Positions 26,745 through 36,114 of a stretch of 64,000 nt of DNA are shown here, piece by piece. Made by a program: the position numbers and the translations under genes. Origin of the DNA: GMQP-bins7 sp963776565 (lineage in GTDB: Bacteria > Actinomycetota > Thermoleophilia > Gaiellales > Gaiellaceae). The notes under the pieces are model-generated. The model was not told the origin of the DNA. It saw only the letters and a program-made list of their open reading frames with translations, and ran no database searches. Each line of letters opens with the position of its first letter. Within the stretch, counting starts at the first letter, position 1. The stretch is taken from the NCBI GenBank assembly GCA_963776565.1, contig CAVZNF010000003.1:124001-188000 (forward strand), given 5' to 3'.

Positions 26745-28323
26745 TGGCGAAGGTCGTCCCGCTCCCGACGCCCGAGGCCGTCGCCGGAAGACCGCCCTGT
26801 CCTCGTCGTCGACCTCGGCGGGCAGTACAGCCAGCTGATCGCGCGGCGCGTGCGCGAGGCGCGGGTCTACTCGGAGCTCGTGGGGCACCGGCTCACTGCG
26901 GCGCAGGTCGCGGCACGCAACCCCGCAGCGCTGATCCTCTCGGGCGGCCCTGCCTCCGTGTACGCGGACGGCGCGCCCGACCTCGACACGGAGATCTTCT
27001 CGCTCGGGATCCCGACGCTCGGCATCTGCTACGGCATGCAGCTCATGGCGCGCGATCTCGGCGGCGTCGTCGAGCGTACGGAAGCGTCCGAGTTCGGCAA
27101 GGCCGAGCTCGAGGCCGGCGAGTCGGAGCTCTTCCACCACCTGCCGCCCGAGCAGACCGTCTGGATGAGCCACCGCGACTCGGTCACGGCGCCTCCAGCG
27201 GGAGCCGAGGTCACTGCGAGCTCTCCGTCGACCCCGATCGCCGCCTTCGAGGATCGCGAGCGCCGGCTCTACGGCGTCCAGTTCCACCCCGAGGTCGTGC
27301 ACACGCCGCACGGGCAGGAGATCCTCAAGAACTTCCTCTACGAGGTCGCGGGCACGCCGCCGACGTGGACGCCGGCCGCGGTCATCGAGGAGCAGGTCGC
27401 GCGGATCCGCGCCGCCGTCGGCTCCGAGCGCGTGCTCTGCGCGCTCTCCGGCGGAGTCGACTCCGCGGTCGCTGCGCTCCTCGTCCACAAGGCGGTCGGC
27501 GACCAGCTCACGTGCGTCTTCGTCGACCACGGCCTCCTGCGCGAGAACGAGGCCGAGCAGGTCGTGGAGACGTTCGGCGGCCACTTCCACGTGCCGCTCG
27601 TCCACGTGCAGGCGCAGAAGCGCTTCCTCACGCGGCTCGCCGGCGTCTCCGACCCGGAGGAGAAGCGCAAGATCGTCGGCGAGGAGTTCATCCGCGTCTT
27701 CGAGGAGGAGGCACGCGGCCTCGGTGACGTGCGCTTCCTCGTCCAGGGAACGCTCTACTCCGACGTGATCGAGTCCGGCGGCGGCGAGGACGGAGTCGCC
27801 GCGCTCATCAAGTCGCACCACAACGTCGGCGGACTTCCGGCCGACATGAAGATGAAGCTCGTCGAGCCGCTCCGCCTCCTCTTCAAGGACGAGGTGCGCC
27901 GCGTCGGCGAGGAGCTCGGCCTTCCGGAGCGCATGGTCTGGCGTCAGCCGTTCCCAGGCCCCGGGCTCGCGATCCGGATCATCGGCGACGTCACCGAGGA
28001 GCGGCTCGCCGTGCTCCGCCGGGCCGACGCGATCCTGCTCGAGGAGATCCGGCGCGCCGACCTCTACCGCGAGCTCTGGCAGAGCTTCGCCGTGCTTCCC
28101 GCGATCCGCTCGGTCGGCGTGCAGGGAGACGAGCGCACGTACGCCTATCCGATCGTCGATCCGCGCCGTGACCTCGGAGGACGCGATGACCGCGGACTGG
28201 GCGCGGATCCCCTACGAGGTGCTGGAGGCGATCTCGAACCGCGTCATCAACGAGATCCCCGGTGTGAACCGGGTCGTCTACGACATCTCGTCCAAACCGC
28301 CGGCGACGATCGAGTGGGAGTGA
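26744..28323 (+). CDS. guaA: GMP synthase, glutamine-hydrolysing (two frameshifts)
   Basis: Converts XMP to GMP using glutamine and ATP. ATG 26744 overlaps the guaB stop. The first 20 codons are in another frame (shift near 26795), after which VLVVDLGGQYSQLIARRVRE begins. GATase residues: GICYGMQLMARDLGG (Cys nucleophile) and GVQFHPEVVHT (His, Glu). ATP-PPase: LCALSGGVDSAVAALLVHKA (P-loop SGGVDS). Dimerisation domain: GLPERMVWRQPFPGPGLAIR. A second shift near 28165 precedes the C-terminus NEIPGVNRVVYDISSKPPAT ending in IEWE. About 525 aa, the normal length. Confidence 0.96.
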
Positions 28324-28379
28324 GCCGACCCCTCACCTGAGGGACGGCACGCGCGCCCGAACCCGCCGATCCTGCGCCT

Positions 28380-29318
28380 ATGCGGCTCGCCGTCCTCCTT
28401 GCTGCCCTGACGGCTACCGTCGCTCTCGCCGCGCCCGCCAGCGGGAGCGAGCTCTCTCCAGGATCCGAACGTCAAGCTCCTCTCGATGAAGGTCAACGCA
28501 AAGGGCGAGGCGCTGCTGACCTACCGGCGCGCCGACGGGTCTCTGCGTCGCGTCCTCGCCTGGGGCGCGATCAACGCGCGCGCGCCGTCCGAGACGACGC
28601 CTCAGGTGCGGTTCCGCTGGGACTACGCCGGCGGCTGGGGCAAGTACCGGAACGGCAAGTACTGGAAAGGCTTCAAGAACCGCTGCGCGGCGTACGACGG
28701 GCCGGCGCTCCCGATGCTCGTCGCGGCGTGCAAGGCGCCGAACGGCAGCTACTGGACGGTGCAGGCGTGGCAGCGTCGGATCCCGCTCCTCGGCTTCGAC
28801 CCGTGGCTCCCGCACCAGACGAACTGGGAGCTGCACCTCTCGCACTTCTCGGGCGAGCTCCCGAAGCTCGAGGCGTTCTCGAACTGGACGTACGGCGGCC
28901 GCTGGCAGGGCATCTTCGGCCGCTACACGTATCTCGGCCAGCCGATCTTCGGCTTCGGCTCGAACGCCAAGGGCGTCCCCAAGGACAAGTACGGCCGCAA
29001 CCTCTACATCGACACGCTCAACTCGGCGTACGGGCCGGGCTGGAAACGTGAGTCAGGGATCCTCACTCACAAGGGCACCGGCACGTTCTGCCACAGCTTC
29101 GTCCCGCAGCGCCCGTTCGCCGGATATCCGAGTCAGGAGCTGCGGCCCGCCGCGCCCGGCGAGCGCTATCGCATCACCGTCGGCGGGCCGGGCGTCATGC
29201 CCGTCATGCAGGTCGAGGTTCCCGGCCTCACCGCAGCGGATCTCAAGCGTGACGACGAGATCAACTCCGTGTTCGACCAGGTGATGGCAGGCGATCGGAT
29301 CTGCGCGGCGAGCGGTAG
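28380..29318 (+). CDS. Secreted protein of unknown function
   Basis: About 310 aa. ATG 28380 starts a signal peptide (RLAVLLAALTATVALAA then PASGS). A shift near 28465 leads to the intact body: VKLLSMKVNAKGEALLTYRR, WDYAGGWGKYRNGKYWKGFK, SYWTVQAWQRRIPLLG, YGGRWQGIFGRYTYLG and GTGTFCHSFVPQRPFAGYP, rich in Trp, Tyr and Gly. I recognise no family. The body frame stays open to 29493, but its GC-rich third positions end near 29310. A one-base correction would stop the protein at the TAG near 29316, so that end is used. Expected location: outside the membrane. Confidence 0.65.
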
Positions 29319-29349
29319 GCTCGCGCGCGACACGGCTCGAGGAGGGGCG

Positions 29350-29493
29350 ATGAGCGACCTGGGAGGACGAGGCTTCGGTAGCGGACGGAGCGACTCGATG
29401 CGACGGCGGACGCTGGACGAGGGCGAGGAGAGCTCGAGGCGACGCTCGAGGACGGCTCGACGACGGAGACGACGACGCTCGACGACGCGCTGA
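29350..29493 (+). CDS. Possible small acidic protein (frame uncertain)
   Basis: ATG 29350 follows a good GAGGAGGGG site (about 29338-29346), and an open frame ends at TGA 29491-29493 overlapping the nitroreductase ATG. As written it encodes an Arg-rich tail, but third-position GC is poor there. The frame with almost only G/C third bases reads LEATLEDGSTTETTTLDDAL and runs straight into the nitroreductase. So either a small Glu/Asp/Thr-rich protein is present with one or two indels, or the nitroreductase begins upstream. Confidence 0.35.
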   Translation: MSDLGGRGFGSGRSDSMRRRTLDEGEESSRRRSRTARRRRRRRSTTR

Positions 29494-30114
29494 TGGAGTT
29501 CCGGGAGCTGCTCCCGCGCCGGCGCATGGTGCGTCACTACGCGCCGGAGCCGGTTCCGCGAGAAGCGCTCGAGCGTATCGTCGCGACGGTGCGGCGGGCT
29601 CCGAGCGCCGGCTACAGCCAGGGGCAGCGCCTCCTCGTCGTCACGGATCCGGAGAAGCGCGCCGAGCTCGCGACGATCATGAGCGACGCCGGGTGGACGA
29701 CGGTGGACGATCGCGAGCCCTGGCTCGAGAGCGCCGCGGCCCTCGTTCTGGTCTGCACGCGCGAGGACGACTACCACGAGCGCTACCAGCAGGAGGACAA
29801 GCTCGCCGCGACCGGCGGCGAGGAGGTCGACTGGCCGGTTCCGTTCTGGTTCGTCGACGCCGGCGCTGCGCTGATGATGCTCCTGCTCGCGGCCGTCGAC
29901 GAGGGGCTGGCGGCCGGTGCTCAGCGGCGTCGAGGGAGCTGCCGCCGTGCAGATCCGGGAGCGGTTCGGCATTCCGGCGGATGTCGCGATCGTCGCTCTC
30001 GTGACGATCGGCGTGCCGCGCTCCCGATCCCGGCTGGAGCGCCGTCACGAGCCGCCGCACGAAGCCTCGGCGCGCGCCTTCGGAGAGCGTCCGCTGGGAG
30101 AGCTGGAGGGCTAG
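29493..30114 (+). CDS. Nitroreductase-family flavoprotein (one frameshift)
   Basis: FMN-dependent NAD(P)H oxidoreductase fold, about 206 aa. ATG 29493 gives EFRELLPRRRMVRHYAPEPV with the (R)RRxxRxY FMN-phosphate motif. RAPSAGYSQGQRLLVVTD is the second FMN-binding loop and FWFVDAGAALMMLLLAAVDE the dimer helix. A shift near 29920 precedes RFGIPADVAIVALVTIGVP. Substrate unknown; some relatives in actinobacteria use F420 or modify coenzymes. It is convergent with the acylphosphatase, and both stop in the same CTAG. Confidence 0.85.
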
Positions 30115-30379
30115 CGGATCGAGAAGCCGCTGAGGCCCTCGGCCGCCTCGTCGAAGACCTCGACCCGGTCGACACGCGCGCCACGCGGGCCTTCCCGACA
30201 GAACGCGACGAGCGCCTCGACCGCTCCCTGCTCTCCCTCGAACACTCCCTCGACCGCGCCGTCGCCGTGTTGCGCACCCAGCCGCTGACACCGGTGCTCG
30301 ACGCTCGCCTCCGAACCGAGTCGCGGAAGAAGACTCCTTGCACGAGCCCGTGAACGACGACGCGACGGCGGATGGTCAC
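30111..30379 (-). CDS. acyP: Acylphosphatase (one frameshift)
   Basis: Hydrolyses acyl phosphates such as acetyl phosphate or carbamoyl phosphate. About 89 aa. GTG 30379 gives VTIRRRVVVHGLVQGVFFRD with the phosphate-cradle VQGVFFR (catalytic Arg). GVSGWVRN holds the catalytic Asn. After a shift near 30275 it continues VEGVFEGEQGAVEALVAFCR and ends LSGFSIR. It overlaps the end of thiQ by GTGA, so it is the last gene of the thiamine operon. Confidence 0.85.
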
Positions 30380-31321
30380 AAGCGAACGATGCCCTGCGGG
30401 TCGACGTCGACGTCGACCCGATCGCCAGCTGCCGGGTGATCGACCGCTGCGACAGCGGCCTCGAGCCGACGCTCGTCGTCGAGGCGAACGACGAGCCGGA
30501 CAAGTGGTCCGGTCCGGGTGACCCGCTCGACCACGCCGTTGCCGCCGCCCTCGGCTCGTCGGACGCTCACCGCTTCCGGCCGGATCACCTCATCGCCCTC
30601 GACGTTCGCGAGACCGAGGAACCGCGCGGTGTCGGCATCGTGCGGGTGCGCCCACAGCTCGTCCGGCGTCGCGACCTGGACGACGCGCCCGTCGCGCATG
30701 ACGGCGACGCGATCGCCGAGCGTGAAGGCCTCGGTCTGGTCGTGCGTGACGTAGATCGCGGTCGACCCGAGCTCGTCGAAGATGCGGCCGAGATCGTCGA
30801 GGAGCCGATCGCGGAGCCGGCGATCGAGCGATCCGAGCGGCTCGTCCAGCAGGAGGACGCGAGGCTCGGGAGCGAGCGCGCGCGCGAGTGCGACGCGCTG
30901 CTGCTCGCCGCCCGACAGCGATCGCGACGGGGCGCCGCTCGAAGCCCGGCGAGCCCGACGAGCTCGAGGAGCTCGGCACGCGCCGAGCGGCGACTCGCTC
31001 GGGCGAGTCGCCCCGCATCCGCAGCCCGAACGCGACGTTCCCGAAGACGTCGCGGTGCGGGAAGAGCGCGTGATCCTGGAAGACGAGGCCGATGCCGCGC
31101 CGGTGCGGCGGCACGCCTGCGAGGTCCGTCCCGTCGAGCAGGACTCGCCCCGCGTCGGGCGGCTGCAGCCCGGCGATCGACCCGCAGCAGGGTGCGTCTT
31201 GCCGCGAGCCGCTCGGGCCGAGGACGGTGACGACCTCGCCGTCGCGCGACGGCGAGCGACGCGCCGTCGAGCGCGGCCGCGCCGTCGAAGCGCACGCTGA
31301 GGTCCTCCGACGCGCGAGCAT
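30376..31321 (-). CDS. thiQ: Thiamine-type ABC transporter ATP-binding protein (frameshifted)
   Basis: ATPase subunit of the predicted thiamine importer. The ATG is at 31321. SEDLSVRFDGAAALDGASL leads to a Walker A (GPSGSxGKTT, damaged by an indel near 31195). The Q-loop is GIGLVFQDHALFPHRDVFGN, the signature LSGGEQQRVALARALAPEPR near 30890, Walker B VLLLDEPLGSLDRRL, and the H-loop AIYVTHDQTEAFTLGDRVAV. The C-terminal TOBE-like segment (EVIRPEAVSVRRAEGG, VDVDVDPQGIVRL) resembles Fe/thiamine-class ATPases. Identity rests on the operon: riboswitch, thiN, thiB, thiP. Confidence 0.82.
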
Positions 31322-32925
31322 CGCAGAACCAGCCGCCGCGCCGCACGCGCACCCGCTCGACCAGCGAGCACCGACGACGACCGTCACGGCCATGAGCACG
31401 ACTGCGAGCGCGTACGCCTGCGCGACGTTCAGCTCGCCCGGGCCGTCCCAGGAAGCGGAAGATCGCGACGGGGAGCGTCGGGCGATCGGGCCGCGCGAGG
31501 AAGACGGTCGCGCCGAACTCGCCGAGCGAGATCGCGAACGCGAAGCCGGCGGCGACGGCGAGGCCGCGCGACGACGATCGGCAGGTCGATCTCGCGCCGC
31601 ACGCGCCCGGGCGACGCGCCGAGCAGCGCTGCGGCCTCGCGCTGGTGCGGGTCGATCGAGCGCAGCGTCGGAGCACGATGCGCACGACGAACGGGATCGC
31701 GACGAGCGCCTGCGCGACGGGCACGATCCACGGCGCGGCCGGAAGTCGAGCGGGGCGGTGTCGAAGGCGATGAGGAACCCGAAGCCCGAGCATCACCGCC
31801 GACGCGCCGAGCGGCAGCAGCAGCGAGCCCGTCGAGCAGCCGCGATCCGCGCTCGTCGGCGCGACTGCGAACGCGGCGAGCCCGCCGACGACGACGGCGA
31901 TCACGGTCGCAGCGGCCGCGTAGACGATCGAGTTCACGACCGCCTCCCACGGCGCGACGAGGAGCACGCTCGTCGGTCGGCCGAGCGCGCGGTAGCGTCG
32001 AGGCCGTGGCCGCCGCCGGCTGCGAGCGAGCGCTCGACGAGCACGGCGAGCGGCAGCCCGAGGAAGAGCGCGAGCCCGCCGAGGCTGCGCCCGACGACGA
32101 GCCTGCTCGCGCGCCGTCCGCGGCCGGCGGAGCGCCTCCGCTCGGGGGCGCAGCGGCCCGGGCGACGCGCAGTCGGCGCTCGAGCCGCGTCGCGACCCAG
32201 CACCGTCGCGACGACGCACGCGAGCTGCACGAGCGAGAGCACGGCGGCGGCGCGCAGGTCGAACAGCCGGACCGCCTGGTTGTAGATCTCGGCCTCGAGC
32301 GTCGCGTGCGCGCGGCGCCGCCGAGGATGAGGACGATCGCCGAACGACGTGAACGAGAAGAGGAACACGATCGCCGCGGCCGCGGCGAGCGCGGGCGCGA
32401 GCAGCGGCAGCGTGATCTCGCGGAACGCGCGCCACGGCGCGGCGCCGAGCGTCGCCGCGGCCTCGGCCACGCGCGGGTCGAGGTTCGCCCAGAACGTCCC
32501 GACGATCCGCACCACGACGGCGACGTTGAAGAACGCGTGCGCGATCAGGATCGGCGCCCAGCCGCGCTCGATGCCGTCGGGGAGGATCGCGAGGAACGCG
32601 AGCGCGACGACCACCGTCGGGCAGCACGAACGGGACGACGACGAGCGCGACGACGAGCGCTGCGTCCCCGGAATCGTAGCGGCCGAGGACGTAGGCCGCG
32701 GGGAACGCGACGAGCGAGCGTCAGCGCGGTCGACGCGAGCGGCCTGCCACAGCGTGAACCAGACGACATCGCGCGTGAGCGGATCGCTGAGCACGTCGAC
32801 GCGGCGAGACTGCCGCCCCGACGCAGCCCGCGCTCGATGATGGCGAGCGAGCGGATAGACGAAGAAGAGCGCCGAGGAACGCGAGCGGCACGCCGTACGG
32901 CGACGGCCCGCCAGGCGCGCGGCGC
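31321..32925 (-). CDS. thiP: Thiamine-type ABC transporter permease, two fused halves (heavily frameshifted)
   Basis: Membrane subunit of about 530 aa with two binding-protein-dependent permease domains in tandem, as in ThiP/FbpB. First half: TVVVALAFLAILPDGIERGW, AHAFFNVAVVVRIVGTFWAN, EAAATLGAAPWRAFREITLP (EAA loop) and ATLEAEIYNQAVRLFDLRAA, a ThiP hallmark. Second half: AVVNSIVYAAAATVIAVVVG, WIVPVAQALVAIPFVVRIVL, and a second EAA loop around 31600-31660. Next come AVAAGFAFAISLGEFGATVF and LPVAIFRFLGRPG. Ten or more indels break the frame. Both ends are estimates; the start is probably just after the thiB stop. Confidence 0.8.
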
Positions 32926-33999
32926 TCAGCGAACGACGATGTCGCGTCCACTCGTCCACCCAGCGCTCGCGGTTCGCCTCGATCTCGTCGGGCGGCAGCT
33001 CGAGCGGGTCGGTGCGGGCACGACCGCGTACTCGCTCGAACATCGGCGGCAGCGGCGCCTCGTCGCGCGACCGGGAACACGAACATCTGCAGCGGGATGT
33101 CCTCCTGGAAGCGCTTCGAGAGCAGGAAGTCGACGAGCTCGCGGGCGCCGTCCGGGTTGCCGCGCGCCGCGCGAGCACGCCGGCGAACTCGATCTGCCGG
33201 AAGCAGCGTGCTCGACCACGACGCCGGTCGGCGCCGTCGGCCGGTCGGCGGGTCGCGGAAGATCACCTCGGCCGGCGGGCTCGATGCGTACGAGACGACG
33301 ATCGGGCGTTGTCCCCCTGCTGCCCGAGCGCCCGGAGAAGCGCGCGTAGTAGGCGTCCTCCCAGCCGTCGACGACGAGCACGTCGTTCGCGCGCAGCTTG
33401 CGCCAGTAGCCCTGCCAGCCGTCGTCGCCGAACTTCGCGATCGTCGCGAGCATGAACGCGAGCCCCGGCGTCGACGTCGCCGGGTTCTCGACGACGAGCG
33501 GGCCGCGGTAGCGCGGCGTGCGTCAGGTCGTCGAGCGATCGCGGGCGGCGCGATGCCGTGCTCCGCGAACCACGCCTTGTCGTAGTTGAGGCACACGTCG
33601 CCGTGGTCGATCGGCGTCACGCGGTGCTCGGGGTCGAGCGGTAGCGTCGGCGTCGACCGTCGGCGAGCGCCGGGCGACTCGTACGGCTCGAAGAGGTCGC
33701 CGTCGAGCGCGCGCTGCAGGAGGTTGTTGTCGATGCCGAAGAGCACGTCGCCCTGCGGGTTGCCCGCGGTGAGCAGCGCCGCGTGACGACCTCGCCGGCG
33801 TCGCCGGCCTTGAGGATCTGGAGCTTCAGGCCGCTCTCGCTCCTCGAACGCCTGCTTCACGTCGCGGCGAGATCGCGAACGAGTCGTGCGTGACGAGCAC
33901 GACGTCGGTCGGCGGCTCGTCGCTGCCGCCGCAGCCGGCGACGCCGAGCAGCGCGCGCGACGGCGAGCGCCACGCAGCCCTGTGCGACCGCCGTGTCAT
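32926..33999 (-). CDS. thiB: Thiamine-type ABC transporter binding lipoprotein (frameshifted)
   Basis: Receptor for thiamine or its phosphates, anchored by a lipid. ATG 33999 overlaps the thiN stop (ATGA). The lipobox is LLGVAGC. The mature protein starts GSDEPPTDVVLVTHDSFAIS, then VLFGIDNNLLQRALDGDLFE (a ThiB signature), VTPIDHGDVCLNYDKAWFAE, FMLATIAKFGDDGWQGYWRK, VVDGWEDAYYARFSG and IEANRERWVDEWTR near the end. Its stop is the TGA at 32926-32928. Six or more indels interrupt the frame. About 350 aa. Confidence 0.82.
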
Positions 34000-34644
34000 G
34001 CGGCTCGCCTCCTGGTCGGATCGGCGAGGAGGACGCCGCGCTCGACCGTGATGCGCGCCTCCTCGGCCGCGAAGACGTTCGAGACTCCGCGGCTCGAGCC
34101 GGGCTCGAGCGTCTCGCCGCGGAGCGGGTACGCGAGGCCGTCGGTCGTGACGCCTTCGGCCGGCCCGTGACGTGCGAGCAGCGTGATGAGCTCGCCCGGC
34201 TCGCCCTCGAGCTCGCGCTCGCCGCGAACGACGTGGACGCGCGCCTCGCCGACGATCGCGTCGATCTGCGACGCGGCGTACGGTCGCGACCCGAGAGGAG
34301 GAGCGTCGCGAGCACGTGGTCGAGCCGGCCGCCGTCGCCGCGCGAGGACGAGGATCCGCGCGGGCGCCAGCCGATCGCGGCGTCGAGGGCGAGCTCGAGA
34401 TCGGTCGCGTCCTTCTCGGCCGGATGGCGCTCGATCGCGTCGCCGGCGCCTCCGCGACCGCGACCGCCTCGGGCGACGCGGAGTCGAAGTCGCCGACGGC
34501 GACGGTCACCTCGAGGCCGAGCGCGAGCGCGTGCTCGAGACCCTCGTCGGCGGCGATGACCGGCGCGCCGAGCGGGACCGCGAGCGCGCAGCGCCGGGGC
34601 GGGCGGGTCTCCGCCCGACACCACCACCACGAACTCTTCGACAC
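33996..34644 (-). CDS. thiN: Thiamine pyrophosphokinase (frameshifted)
   Basis: Phosphorylates thiamine to TPP with ATP. The N-terminus reads EEFVVVVSGGDPPAP, then VPLGAPVIAADEGLEHALAL, VTVAVGDFDSASPEAV (GDxDS, the catalytic Asp pair) and EKDATDLELALDAA (KDxTDxxxA, the second signature). Later blocks are GDGGRLDHVLATLLL and, at the end, VSNVFAAEEARITVERGVLL. The stop overlaps the thiB start. The start is uncertain: GTG 34644, two to six bases after GGAGGAAGG, needs one early shift; GTG 34630 is in frame. Its ribosome site lies in the 3' end of the TPP riboswitch, so initiation should be repressed by TPP. Confidence 0.85.
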
Positions 34645-34735
34645 GCCTTCCTCCGCTGGCATTACCCAGATCAGGTTCTGCGGGTCGGCGGCGCTTCAGT
34701 CCGCCCTCTCAGCCCGGCTGCCCGAGCTCCCCGTT
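34643..34735 (-). promoter_or_regulatory. TPP riboswitch (THI element)
   Basis: Reading on the minus strand, the element has the invariant CTGAGA (34707-34712) and, after a variable arm, ACCTGATCTGGGTAATGCCA (ending near 34656) followed by GCGGAGG. These are the pyrimidine- and pyrophosphate-sensor cores of the TPP riboswitch. The purine-rich end GGAGGAAGG is also the ribosome site of thiN, which points to control of translation. When TPP is high, the thiN-thiB-thiP-thiQ-acyP operon should be shut off. Confidence 0.93.
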
Positions 34736-34814
34736 ACGTCCGGGCCATCGTAGCGCGGCTGCGCGGGCCACGAGCGCGACCAGCGCACAGGCCGGCGGCG
34801 ATGATCTCGCGCGG

Positions 34815-34820
34815 TAGGCT
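34815..34820 (+). promoter_or_regulatory. Putative leaderless -10 (TAGGCT) for the MFS gene
   Basis: TAGGCT is eight bases before GTG 34829, in the divergent gap with the thiamine operon. Confidence 0.45.
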
Positions 34821-34828
34821 CGCCCGCA

Positions 34829-36063
34829 GTGACGAGCCCGTCGCAGATCAGGCGGAACACGATCCTCCTCGCCCTCTGCCTCGTGACGCTCTCCGGCGTT
34901 ATCCAGCTCGCGGTCGCCGTCGCGACCATCACGCTCGTCCTCGTCACGGGCATCGAGTCGATCCTCGGCCTCGGGCCCGCGATCTTCCTCACGGCGGGCG
35001 CGCTCGCCGCGCTTCCGGCCGGACGCCTGATGGATCGCCTCGGCCGCGTTCCGGTCATCGCCGGCGGCTTCGTGATCGGAGCGGTCGGCTGCGCGCTCAC
35101 GGCCTCGGCTGTCTCGCCGACAACGCGCCGCTCGTGATCCTCGGCTTCATCGGCGTCGGGGCGATGAACGGCGGCGTCCTCCTGGCACGGACGGCCGCGG
35201 CGGACATGTACCCGCCGGAGAAGAAGGCGAGAGCGATCTCCTACGTGCTCTTCGGCGCGCTCTTCGGCGCGGCGCTCGGCCCGCTCGTCTTCCGTCCGCT
35301 CTTCGCCGGGAAGGACTTCGAGCTGGACACGCTCGTCATCCCCTGGTTCGTCGCTTCCGCCATGGCGCTCGTCGGGCTGATCCTCGCCCTCAACATCCGC
35401 CCCGATCCCGGACGATCGCGCTCGAGCTGCAGGCGGCGGACCAGGCAAGCGGCGCGCCCGAGCCGGCTCCGGCGGCTCCTCTCCGGGAGATCCTGCGCCG
35501 TCCTGGCGTGCCGTCTGCGGTGATCGCCGCGATCGCGAGCTTCGCCGTCATGGCCGGTGTGATGAACCTCACGGGGTACATCGTCGTGGGCCACCACCAC
35601 GCGCAGGCCGACGTCTTCACCGTCATCAGCCTGCACATCGTCGGCATGTACGCGCTCGTGCTCGTCATCGGAGCGCTCGTGGATCGCGCCGGACGGCGGC
35701 CCACGCTTCTCTGGGGACTCGCGATCATGGCCGTGTCGACGGTGATGCTCGCCTTCGCCGAGTCGATCGCCTGGATGTCCGTCTCGCTCTTCCTGCTCGG
35801 GCTCGGCTGGAACCTCTCGTACATCTCGGCCACCGCGGAGCTCGTGACCTACGCGACGCCGGTCGAGCGCGGTCGCCTCGTCGGCTTCACCGATCTCGTC
35901 GCAGGCCTGACTGGCCGCCGCGCTTGCTCTTCTCGGCGGCCTCGCGTACTCGGAGTGGGGTGTCGTCGCGATCGCAGTCGGCGCGACGCTCGCGGTCGTC
36001 GTTCCGGCGCTCGCGATCCTCACGCGGCGCGCGCCGACCGCAGCGCCGGAGCCGGCCGGATAG
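34829..36063 (+). CDS. Major facilitator superfamily transporter (three frameshifts)
   Basis: Twelve-helix secondary transporter of about 410 aa, substrate unknown. GTG 34829 gives TSPSQIRRNTILLALCLVTL, then ALAALPAGRLMDRLGRVPVI, the MFS motif A loop (GxLxDRxGR) between helices 2 and 3. A shift near 35115 leads to VILGFIGVGAMNGGVLLART. Another near 35410 crosses the central cytoplasmic loop, and the second half shows ALVDRAGRRPTLLWGLAIMA (motif A repeat). A third near 35915 precedes WGVVAIAVGATLAVVVPALA. It ends TAAPEPAG. It is close to the thiamine operon but on the other strand and lacks a riboswitch. Confidence 0.85.
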
Positions 36064-36066
36064 AGA

Positions 36067-36087
36067 GGGCGCCTCGCGGGCGCCCCC
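36067..36087. terminator. Terminator hairpin between convergent genes
   Basis: GGGCGCC / GGCGCCC, a seven-base stem with a five-base loop, just after the MFS stop and 28 bases before the end of the giant protease gene. It can serve both strands; no T-run. Confidence 0.6.
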
Positions 36088-36114
36088 TCGCAGCATTCGC
36101 CTATGTTGGGGGTA

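Noticed and set aside
25374..27821. An 815-codon open frame on the minus strand opposite guaB and guaA
   Set aside because: It is an antisense by-product of GC-rich codon use. The product is low-complexity Arg/Asp/Leu-rich with no motif, and the plus strand encodes two complete enzymes.
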